A program made the translations under genes and the position numbers. The notes under the pieces are model-generated. The model was given only the letters and a program-made list of their open reading frames with translations, was not told the origin of the DNA and made no database searches. 11,227 nucleotides of DNA from Nocardioidaceae bacterium (GTDB taxonomy: Bacteria; Actinomycetota; Actinomycetes; Propionibacteriales; Nocardioidaceae): positions 1-11,227 of the forward strand of contig JACCZI010000055.1 of NCBI GenBank assembly GCA_013696015.1. Reading direction: 5' to 3'. The stretch's first letter is position 1. Each line of letters opens with the position of its first letter. Below are positions 1 to 5,769 of this stretch, piece by piece.

Positions 1-1281
1 GCCGCGGCCCGCCCGTCGCGATGTGGGCCGCCCGGTGTTGCGACCCGGGCGCCCGGCGCGTGGGCCGTTTGCCACCGGCTGGGCCGGTTGACCTGAACCT
101 GCCAGCGCACCGACTGTCATCGGCCGTGGAGCGGTCCGTACGTCGTGGAGCCGAGCCGCGACGCCGGCTGCCTGCTGTAGGCGTACGACGGCGTCGACGG
201 CGTCCAGGGTGGTCACCGTGACAACCGCGCCGCTCTCGCCCGCCCGTGCGGTGCGGCCCGAGCGGTGAAGGTATGCCTTCGCCACCGTGGGCACGTCGTA
301 GTGCACGACGAGGCCGACGTGGTCGACGTGGATGCCGCGGGCAGCCACGTCGGTGGCGACCACCACGGTGGCCTGGCCCGTCTTGAACTTCTGCAGGTTT
401 CGCTCCCGAGCCCGCTGCGTGAGGCTCCCGTGCAGGTCTACGGCGCCGACGCCGGCTGCGCACAGCTGCTTGGCCAAGGCGCTGGCGCCGTGCCGGGTGC
501 GGGTGAAGACGATCGAGCGCGGGTTTGCGAGCAGCAACGCCGCGGTCGCCTCACGCTTCCCGGCGGGACCGACGACGAGGACGTGGTGCGTCATGGTGCT
601 CGCCACTCCGTCACCCGGATCCACCTCATGGCGGACCGGTGCGTCGAGGTGTGTCCGCACCAGCCGGTCGACGTCGCCGTCAAGGGTTGCCGACAGCAGC
701 ATCCGCTGCCCGCCCGTGGGCGTCTGACGCAGCAGCGCATCGACGGCAGGGTAGAAGCCGAGATCGCAGAGGTGGTCTGCCTCGTCGAGCACCGCAATCT
801 CCACGGCATCGAGACGGCAGGCGCCGCGGCGGATCAGGTCGTCGAGGCGGCCAGGGGTGGCGACCACGATGTCGGCGCCGGCGCGCAGCCGGCGGATCTG
901 GGTGTCGTACGACGTCCCGCCGTACACGGTGGCCATCCGCAGCCGAGCCGCGTCCGCGATCGGCTCCATCGCCTTGCGCACCTGCAGCGCGAGCTCCCGC
1001 GTCGGCACGATGACCAGCGCGCGGGGGGCCTTGGGACTCGTCCGACCGCCGGCCAGGCGGGCGACTAGGGGCAGCCCGAACGCCAGCGTCTTCCCGGACC
1101 CGGTACGGGCTCGGGCGAGGATGTCTCGACCGGACAACGCGTCGGGGATGACGGCCGTTTGGACCGGGGTCGGTGCGGTAATGCCCTGTCGGTCGAGGGC
1201 GCGGATCAGTGCCGGGGCGAGGCCGAGCCGGGCAAAGCCGGTCGGCGCCCGCACAGGCGCAGCAGAGGTGTTCACGGACAC
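1..1281 (-). CDS. DEAD-box ATP-dependent RNA helicase (3' end outside window)
   Basis: This is an RNA-unwinding ATPase of helicase superfamily 2, expected in the cytoplasm in ribosome assembly or RNA turnover. All 427 visible codons are open, and every core motif is present: a Q-motif region (about residues 31-41, with PTPVQ), motif I ARTGSGKT (58-65, K64 binding ATP), PTREL (93-97), TPGR (142-145), DEAD (166-169), SAT (197-199), TDVAARG (310-316) and motif VI HRSGRTARAG (339-348). After about residue 370 comes a low-complexity Gly/Arg/Pro/Ala tail, as in many actinobacterial RhlE/DeaD-like helicases, and it continues past the window edge. The start is GTG at 1281, because GGAG (1288-1291) lies 6 nt upstream; an alternative GTG at 1275 is spaced worse. 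The family call is very secure. Which paralogue it is (RhlE, DeaD or CshA-like) cannot be decided. Confidence 0.93.
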   Translation of the reverse strand, partial: MSVNTSAAPVRAPTGFARLGLAPALIRALDRQGITAPTPVQTAVIPDALSGRDILARARTGSGKTLAFGLPLVARLAGGRTSPKAPRALVIVPTRELALQVRKAMEPIADAARLRMATVYGGTSYDTQIRRLRAGADIVVATPGRLDDLIRRGACRLDAVEIAVLDEADHLCDLGFYPAVDALLRQTPTGGQRMLLSATLDGDVDRLVRTHLDAPVRHEVDPGDGVASTMTHHVLVVGPAGKREATAALLLANPRSIVFTRTRHGASALAKQLCAAGVGAVDLHGSLTQRARERNLQKFKTGQATVVVATDVAARGIHVDHVGLVVHYDVPTVAKAYLHRSGRTARAGESGAVVTVTTLDAVDAVVRLQQAAGVAARLHDVRTAPRPMTVGALAGSGQPAQPVANGPRAGRPGRNTGRPTSRRAGRG

Positions 1282-1355
1282 GGGTGTCTCCAGGTCATGG
1301 TTCGGCGGGGCACGGCCGCACGACTCTGGATCGATCTGCAGACGGGCGCAAGAAG

Positions 1356-1371
1356 GGCCCCAGTCGGGGCC
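1356..1371 (-). terminator. Candidate intrinsic terminator after the VOC gene
   Basis: A perfect 6-bp inverted repeat, GGCCCC and GGGGCC, is separated by 4 nt. Read on the minus strand, the stem is followed by CTTCTT. It lies about 43 nt beyond the VOC stop and about 75 nt before the helicase start, so it could separate the two minus-strand genes. The T tract is weak, as is usual in GC-rich genomes. Confidence 0.45.
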
Positions 1372-1413
1372 GTCACACGGAGTCTAGCACCGAGCCTGTC
1401 CAGCCCGGCGCGA

Positions 1414-1800
1414 TCAGTCGCGCTCGGCGGCGCTGCGTTCGACGCAGAACTCGTTGCCCTCGGGGTCGGCCATGACCACCCAGCCGGTGCCGTCCGGCCG
1501 GCGACGGTCCGCCACTACCGAGGCGCCGAGCCCGACGAGGTGTTCGACCTCTTCGTCACGGGTGCGGTCGGTGGGCCACACGTCCAGATGCACGCGGTTC
1601 TTGGCGACCTTGTCGTCCGGCACCTGCTCGAACAGCAGGCCGACGGTTCCACCGGCGACGCTCGACACAAACACCATGGCCGCGGGATCGCCCGGCTCGT
1701 CATCGTCCTGGAGTGAGCTGCCGACGGCGGTGGCCCAGAACGATCCGAGCTCGTACGGGTCGTGGGCGTCGAAGTTGACCTGGTTGATGAGGAGTCCCAT
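1414..1800 (-). CDS. VOC-superfamily (glyoxalase/bleomycin-resistance fold) protein
   Basis: This 128-residue protein matches a single vicinal-oxygen-chelate module pair, the usual length for the Glyoxalase_6-like actinobacterial family. The visible signs are an N-terminal beta strand starting INQVNFDAHDP, the segment KNRVHLDV (68-74, candidate metal ligand H71), and the C-terminal DPEGNEFCV (112-120, candidate ligand E118). Members bind small hydrophobic molecules or metals and include resistance proteins and lyases; the substrate cannot be inferred here. The start is ATG at 1800, with AGGG placed 8 nt upstream. A GTG at 1806 is in frame but lies only 2 nt from that ribosome binding site. 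The gene is divergent from the DUF559 gene, with a palindromic repeat between them. No promoter is obvious. Confidence 0.85.
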   Translation of the reverse strand: MGLLINQVNFDAHDPYELGSFWATAVGSSLQDDDEPGDPAAMVFVSSVAGGTVGLLFEQVPDDKVAKNRVHLDVWPTDRTRDEEVEHLVGLGASVVADRRRPDGTGWVVMADPEGNEFCVERSAAERD

Positions 1801-1871
1801 GCCCACGACCCTGCCATCGACTCGCCCCGCACGCCATCTCGTCCCCCAGTCATCCGCACGTGCGCCCCCAT

Positions 1872-1923
1872 CGACTTGTCACTTCCAGATCAGGCCATGA
1901 CCTGGCGTGACAGTGACAACTCG
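1872..1923. repeat. 52-bp palindromic repeat, copy 1
   Basis: The arms at 1872-1883 and 1912-1923 are complementary over 12 bp with one mismatch (core TTGTCACT and AGTGACAA). An inner dyad, CAGG at 1891-1894 and CCTG at 1901-1904, shares exactly the same centre (1897.5) around CCATGA. It lies between the divergent VOC and DUF559 genes. By hand count it matches copy 2 at 44 of 52 positions and the reverse complement of copy 3 at 41 of 52. Confidence 0.85.
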
Positions 1924-1998
1924 CGATGGACGGGGGCGGGCTGTCCACAGTGGTCACGAGCTTGCCCGATCCGCACGGACGCCGGCGAAACTGCGAAC

Positions 1999-3006
1999 AT
2001 GTCAACCTATCCGGATTCGCTGCCACCTCCGGCGGCAGATGTCGACCGCTGGCCGGGCCTGCGGGCACTGTCGGTTCGACAGGCCGGAGTCGTCTCGCGC
2101 GAGCAGTTACGCCAGGTCGGCCTCACCTGGGGCGATTTGGAAGCACAGCTAGCGGCCAGGCGCTGGTCGGAGTACGGCCCCCTGACCGTGTTGCTGCGCA
2201 ACTGTGAACCGACTCGATTGCAGCTTCGCCACGCCGCCGCGCTGCACGTGGGCGACAAGGGGTGCCTTGCCGCAGCCACGGCACTGGAGGTGCATGGGCT
2301 CCAAGGCTTCTGCGATGACGACCAGATCCACGTGCTCACGCCTCGCGCGTCGACCGTTCCACCCCTTCCGGGCTTGGTAGTGCACGAGTCGAGACGACTG
2401 CGACCGGAACATATCGTGATGCGAGCGGGTCTGCCGGTGACGGGGCTCGAGAGGTCCGTCATTGACCGCGGAGCCTGGCAACGGCGGCCGCGATTCGTCT
2501 ACGCACTCCTTGCTGCCTCGGTACAACAACGGCTGACCACGGCGGACAGATTGCTTGCGGAGCTGCGAACAGTTGGTCAGGTTCGCCATGTCGCCCACAT
2601 GCGGCTGGCCGTGCACGACATCGTAGGAGGATCCCAAGCATTGAGTGAGATCGACTTGGTCCGGTTCTGCCGCAAGCATCGACTCCAGCCACCTGAGCAG
2701 CAGGCAATCCGGCGAGATGCCCGAGGTAAGAAGCGCTACCTCGATGCCGAGTGGCGTCTCCTCGACGGTTCGGTCCTTGTGCTCGAAGTGGACGGTGCCC
2801 ATCACATCGCGGTTGCGTACTGGACGGAGGACATGAAACGCGGCAGGCAACTGTTCAAGCCGGGTCGGTATGTCCTGCGCTGTGGTGCTCACGAGCTGCG
2901 ACTCCAGCCTGCTGAGCTCGCTGCCGACCTCGAGCTCGCCGGCGTTCCGCGACTGATCCCGCGACTTGTCACTGCGAGACCAAGCTATGACCTGGCGTCG
3001 CAGTGA
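1999..3006 (+). CDS. AbiEi-like winged-helix / DUF559 (Vsr-like nuclease fold) protein
   Basis: This 335-residue protein resembles actinobacterial proteins annotated as type IV toxin-antitoxin AbiEi-domain or DUF559 endonuclease-domain proteins. Residues 22-60 look like the AbiEi N-terminal helix-turn-helix (LSVRQAGVVSREQL, then a second helix and RRW wing). The C-terminal region (about 213-312) looks like DUF559, a PD-(D/E)XK relative: E217 in an N-terminal helix, D249 in KRYLDAEW, and E263/D265 in VLEVDGAHH. I see no clear partner toxin or antitoxin gene, so the role (defence, DNA repair or regulation) is open. The start is ATG at 1999; upstream in-frame codons to 1762 run through the antisense of the VOC gene and repeat copy 1, and no good Shine-Dalgarno sequence is visible. 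Residues 322-335 and the stop are encoded by repeat copy 2, so the C-terminus may not be ancestral. Confidence 0.8.
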   Translation: MSTYPDSLPPPAADVDRWPGLRALSVRQAGVVSREQLRQVGLTWGDLEAQLAARRWSEYGPLTVLLRNCEPTRLQLRHAAALHVGDKGCLAAATALEVHGLQGFCDDDQIHVLTPRASTVPPLPGLVVHESRRLRPEHIVMRAGLPVTGLERSVIDRGAWQRRPRFVYALLAASVQQRLTTADRLLAELRTVGQVRHVAHMRLAVHDIVGGSQALSEIDLVRFCRKHRLQPPEQQAIRRDARGKKRYLDAEWRLLDGSVLVLEVDGAHHIAVAYWTEDMKRGRQLFKPGRYVLRCGAHELRLQPAELAADLELAGVPRLIPRLVTARPSYDLASQ

Positions 3007-3013
3007 CAAGTCG
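2962..3013. repeat. 52-bp palindromic repeat, copy 2
   Basis: This is the most perfect copy. CGACTTGTCACTGCGA at 2962-2977 is exactly complementary to 2998-3013 (16 bp), and the inner CCA/TGG pair (2980-2982, 2993-2995) shares the centre 2987.5. It overlaps the last 14 codons and the stop of the DUF559 gene and ends 21 nt before the paaN stop, so it lies between convergent genes. As RNA it would form a strong hairpin on either strand and could act as a bidirectional 3'-end signal, although no T tract follows. Confidence 0.9.
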
Positions 3014-3034
3014 GTGAAAGGAGCGGCCGGGGGG

Positions 3035-4714
3035 TCAGGTGTGGCGGCGGGACTGGACGATGCGGAACCGGGACGCGACGTAGGCGGCGTCGGTGTACGA
3101 CGAGTTCGCCGCAGGGTTCGCGCCCGTCCCGTGGAAGTCCGAGAACGCCGCCGACTGGTTCACGAACACCTGACCGGTCAGGTTCTCGCTCAGCGCCACA
3201 CCACCGTCGAGTGACGCCGATCGCATCGCGGCGAGCACCCCCTCATCGGTCGTGTAGACCGAGGCCGTCATCGCACCGCGCTCACGCGCCGTACGCCGGA
3301 ACGTCTCGATCGACTCGGTCGTCGACGGCGTGGCGATGAGGTACGCCACAGGGCCGAAGCATTCCTCCGCGTACAGCTCGCCATCATCGAGGTCCAGCCC
3401 GAGCAGCAACGGCGTGCGTACGACGGCGTCCGGGTGTGCCGGGTGCGTCACCGCCCGCGACTCCACCAGCACCCGCCCCCGCGACGGCGCGGCATCGAGT
3501 CGCTCGAGCACACCGGGGTTGACGACGGCACCGAGCAGCTCGACCGCCTTGGCGTCGTCACCGAGCAACTTGTCCAGCGCTGCACCGATCCCGGCAGCCA
3601 CGTCGTCGTACGACATGTGCCCCTCGTCGGTTTCGATGCCGCCGGCGGGGACGAACAAGTTCTGCGGGGCGGTGCACATCTGCCCGGTGTACAGCGCCAG
3701 CGAGAACGCCAGGTTGAAGCACATCCCACGGAACGAGTCGGTCGAGTCGATCACGACGGAGTTCACGCCGGCCTTCTCGGTGAACACGACGGCTTGCGCT
3801 GCGTGTGTCTCCAGCCAGTCGCCAAAGGCGCTGGACCCGGTGAAGTCGACCAGCCGCACCTCCGGCCGCACTGCCAGCGTCGCAGCCAGCCCGTCGGCGG
3901 GATCCTCGGCCGCCAGCGTCACCACGTCCGCAGAAAGGCCAGCCTCGGCGAGCACCTCCTGGCACACCTGCACGGTGATCGCCAGCGGCAGCACCGCCCG
4001 CGGATGCGGCTTGATCACAACCGGGTTGCCGCATACCAGGGAGGCGAAGATGCCTGGCCAGGAGTTCCAGGTCGGGAACGTGTTGCATCCGATCGACAAC
4101 GCGACCCCGCGCGGCACGACCGTGTACGTCTTCTCCAGCCGGAGCGGCTCGCCACGACCCGGCTTCTCCCAGACCGCCGTGGCCGGGTGACGGGTCATCT
4201 CGTCGTACGAGTACGCGACCGCCTCCAGCGCCCGATCGAGAGCATGCGCCCCACCGGCCTGGAACGCCATCACGAACGCCTGACCCGAAGTGTGCATCAC
4301 CGCGTTGGCGAGCTCGAACACGCGCGCGTGCAGTCGGGCCAGGATCTCGAGGCATACCCCCGTCCGGGCATCCGGCCCGACGTCACGCCAGGCCGGCATG
4401 CCCGCCGCGGCCGTCTGCAGCAACGTGTCGACCCCTTCGGGCCGGACGCGTGGGTAGGTGACCTCGAGCGGGAAGCCGAACGGCGACGTCTCGGTTGCCA
4501 CCCCGCCGTCGGCACCTGGTGTCGACACCGGGAACGTCTGGCCCCGCCAGGCCTCGAACGCCGCGCTGCCGTCAGCGGCCGCACGCTCGCCGTACACCTT
4601 CGGGCTGGGCGACTCGGGATACGCCGAGAAGTAGTCCCGTTTGCGGATCGCGACGAGCGCCTGCTCGAGCAGTTCACGATGGCGGTCCGCGAAGTCGGAC
4701 GATGCAGAGGTCAC
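3035..4714 (-). CDS. paaN: Phenylacetic acid degradation protein PaaN (aldehyde dehydrogenase)
   Basis: This is a 559-residue NAD(P)-dependent aldehyde dehydrogenase of the PaaN_2 type, close to that family's usual 550-560 residues. It oxidises an aldehyde intermediate formed after ring opening of the epoxidised phenylacetyl-CoA. Visible motifs are the cofactor-side GNPVVIKPHPRA (229-240), FTGSSAFG (291-298), VFTEKAGVNS with general-base candidate E313, the nucleophile in GQMCTAPQN (C347), and EECFGPV (450-456). The C-terminal MaoC hydratase domain of the fused E. coli PaaZ is absent, so an enoyl-CoA hydratase partner should be encoded elsewhere. The start is GTG at 4714: the following RHRELL and YFSAYPESPSPKVYGE segments fit the conserved family N-terminus, and no later in-frame start precedes them. 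It has no clear ribosome binding site and may be leaderless. The divergent GNAT start lies only 17 nt away. Confidence 0.9.
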   Translation of the reverse strand: MTSASSDFADRHRELLEQALVAIRKRDYFSAYPESPSPKVYGERAAADGSAAFEAWRGQTFPVSTPGADGGVATETSPFGFPLEVTYPRVRPEGVDTLLQTAAAGMPAWRDVGPDARTGVCLEILARLHARVFELANAVMHTSGQAFVMAFQAGGAHALDRALEAVAYSYDEMTRHPATAVWEKPGRGEPLRLEKTYTVVPRGVALSIGCNTFPTWNSWPGIFASLVCGNPVVIKPHPRAVLPLAITVQVCQEVLAEAGLSADVVTLAAEDPADGLAATLAVRPEVRLVDFTGSSAFGDWLETHAAQAVVFTEKAGVNSVVIDSTDSFRGMCFNLAFSLALYTGQMCTAPQNLFVPAGGIETDEGHMSYDDVAAGIGAALDKLLGDDAKAVELLGAVVNPGVLERLDAAPSRGRVLVESRAVTHPAHPDAVVRTPLLLGLDLDDGELYAEECFGPVAYLIATPSTTESIETFRRTARERGAMTASVYTTDEGVLAAMRSASLDGGVALSENLTGQVFVNQSAAFSDFHGTGANPAANSSYTDAAYVASRFRIVQSRRHT

Positions 4715-4731
4715 CGACGCAGTCTGCCACC

Positions 4732-5220
4732 ATGGCGCGCATGCGCCTGCGCCCGTACGACGCCACCGACGCAGCGGCCGTCCTGGCGCTGAACCAGTCG
4801 AACCTCGACGGGGTGGGCGAGCTGGACGCCGACCGGCTGGCCTGGCTGATCGGCATCGCCGACCGGGGCCTGGTCGCTGACGACGCCGGTGAGCTGGCCG
4901 GCTTCGCGATCACACTCCTGCCCGGAACGGCGTACGACAGCGTCAACTACGGCTGGTTCGGGCAACGCTATGACGACTTCGGCTACCTCGACCGGATCGT
5001 GGTGGCGCCCGCGTACCGACGCAGCGGGGTCGGGTCGCTGATCTATGACACGGCCGAGGAGCGCGCCCGGGAGCACGGCCGGCTGACCGCCGAGGTGTAC
5101 GCCGAACCGCCCAACGAGGTGTCGCTGGCCTTCCACCGCCGTCGCGGGTACGCCGAGGTTGGCCGGCTCCGCCAGCCGAACGGCAAGATCTGCGCCATGT
5201 TGGTCAAGGAGCTGGCGTGA
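4732..5220 (+). CDS. GNAT-family N-acetyltransferase
   Basis: This 162-residue protein has the length and layout of a single GCN5-related N-acetyltransferase domain, which moves an acetyl group from acetyl-CoA to an amine. The diagnostic motif A is visible as DRIVVAPAYRRSGVGSL (87-103), with the pyrophosphate-binding R-x-x-G-x-G pattern at R96-G101. The later FHRRRGYAEVGR (134-145) is the usual C-terminal strand-helix signature of the fold. The substrate is unknown. The start is ATG at 4732, or possibly ATG at 4741; upstream codons are antisense to paaN. There is no clear Shine-Dalgarno sequence. The stop overlaps the paaI start by 4 nt, so the two genes are one transcription unit and probably translationally coupled, which hints at a role connected with CoA-ester metabolism (inference). 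Confidence 0.88.
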   Translation: MARMRLRPYDATDAAAVLALNQSNLDGVGELDADRLAWLIGIADRGLVADDAGELAGFAITLLPGTAYDSVNYGWFGQRYDDFGYLDRIVVAPAYRRSGVGSLIYDTAEERAREHGRLTAEVYAEPPNEVSLAFHRRRGYAEVGRLRQPNGKICAMLVKELA

Positions 5221-5636
5221 ACGACCCGACCGCACTCGCCCGCGCCTGCGCCGATGCGATGTGGAACGACGATCAGGCCAGCCAGGCACTGGGTATGCGC
5301 ATCGTCGACGTCGGCCCGGGCCGCGCAGTGCTCGAGATGACGGTGCGCGCCGACATGACCAATGGGCACGGGATCGGGCACGGCGGGTTCACGTTTGCGC
5401 TGGCCGACTCGGCGTTCGCGTTCGCCTGCAACACCTACAACCGGCGCACGGTGGCGTTCCGCTGCGACATCCACTACCTCGCCGCCGTACGCGAGGGTGA
5501 CCTGCTGGTCGCCGAGGCGGTCGAACGCCAGCGCACGGGGCGCAACGGCATCTACGACGTGGTCGCACGAAGCGGCGACACCGTGGTTGCGGAGTTCCGC
5601 GGCACATCGCGCGAGATCGGCGGCCCACTCGTCTGA
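5217..5636 (+). CDS. paaI: Hydroxyphenylacetyl-CoA thioesterase PaaI (hotdog fold)
   Basis: This 139-residue protein is the typical length of PaaI, the hotdog-fold thioesterase that hydrolyses stalled ring-hydroxylated phenylacetyl-CoA and so recovers CoA in the phenylacetate pathway. The family motif is clear: NGHGIGHGGFTFALADSAFA at residues 49-68, with the HGG loop (55-57) and catalytic aspartate candidate D64, the equivalent of Asp61 in E. coli PaaI. A later strand, FRCDIHYLAAVREGD, matches the hotdog core. The start is GTG at 5217, preceded by AAGGAG at 5206-5211 with 5-nt spacing and overlapping the GNAT stop (GTGA). Divergent paaN next door supports the phenylacetate assignment. A weak terminator candidate follows directly. 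Confidence 0.9.
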   Translation: MNDPTALARACADAMWNDDQASQALGMRIVDVGPGRAVLEMTVRADMTNGHGIGHGGFTFALADSAFAFACNTYNRRTVAFRCDIHYLAAVREGDLLVAEAVERQRTGRNGIYDVVARSGDTVVAEFRGTSREIGGPLV

Positions 5637-5639
5637 CCC

Positions 5640-5659
5640 CGGGCGCCTGATGCCGCCCG
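5640..5659 (+). terminator. Candidate intrinsic terminator of the GNAT-paaI unit
   Basis: Three nt after the paaI stop, CGGGCG and CGCCCG form a 6-bp stem with an 8-nt loop, followed on the plus strand by GTGTCTCTTTCC, a pyrimidine-rich run with a T triplet. The position directly after the stop supports a 3'-end role. The T run is not ideal. Confidence 0.45.
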
Positions 5660-5667
5660 TGTCTCTT

Positions 5668-5685
5668 TCCCATGTTCACATGGGA
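5668..5685. repeat. Perfect 18-nt palindrome
   Basis: TCCCATGTTCACATGGGA has 8-bp half-sites around a 2-nt centre. It lies in the convergent space between paaI and bkdC, 32 nt after the paaI stop. It could form an RNA hairpin (bidirectional 3'-end element) or be a dimeric protein site. Its position downstream of both neighbours argues against a promoter operator. Confidence 0.6.
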
Positions 5686-5688
5686 TAG

Positions 5689-5746
5689 GGGCACTCCCAA
5701 TGGGTTGGAACCCGTTGGGAGCGTCGCTCAGTAATTGGAAGTGCCC
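5689..5746. other. Two mutually exclusive long hairpins in convergent intergenic DNA
   Basis: Hairpin A: CTCCCAATGGGTT (5694-5706) pairs with AACCCGTTGGGAG (5709-5721), 13 bp with one T-G wobble and a 2-nt centre. Hairpin B: GGGCACTCCCAAT (5689-5701) pairs with ATTGGAAGTGCCC (5734-5746), 13 bp with one mismatch. Both use 5694-5701, so only one can form at a time. The element lies 23 nt beyond the bkdC stop (minus) and 52 nt beyond the paaI stop (plus). I cannot tell whether it is a terminator, an mRNA 3'-end stabiliser, or a relic of a small repeat element. Confidence 0.7.
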
Positions 5747-5769
5747 AGGTCGGTGGCTTCGAGCACCTG

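Noticed and set aside
265..1068. Long plus-strand reading frame opposite the helicase
   Set aside because: It has no recognisable domain and is rich in Arg/Gly/His. The minus strand carries all DEAD-box motifs through the same bases, so this is a GC-bias shadow.
1762..1998. N-terminal extension of the DUF559 protein
   Set aside because: The in-frame codons run antisense through the VOC gene and through repeat copy 1. The domain begins after ATG 1999.
1931..1998. DnaA-box or operator reading of the CTGTCCACAG sequence upstream of the DUF559 gene
   Set aside because: It is a single short imperfect dyad that does not match TTATCCACA well enough, with no second site nearby.
4495..4731. N-terminal extension of the GNAT protein
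   Set aside because: It lies almost entirely antisense to paaN, and the acetyltransferase fold starts at MRLRPYD.
3434..4792. 452-codon plus-strand frame opposite paaN
   Set aside because: The composition is a typical antisense shadow (Arg/Gly/His-rich), and the paaN frame has complete aldehyde dehydrogenase motifs.
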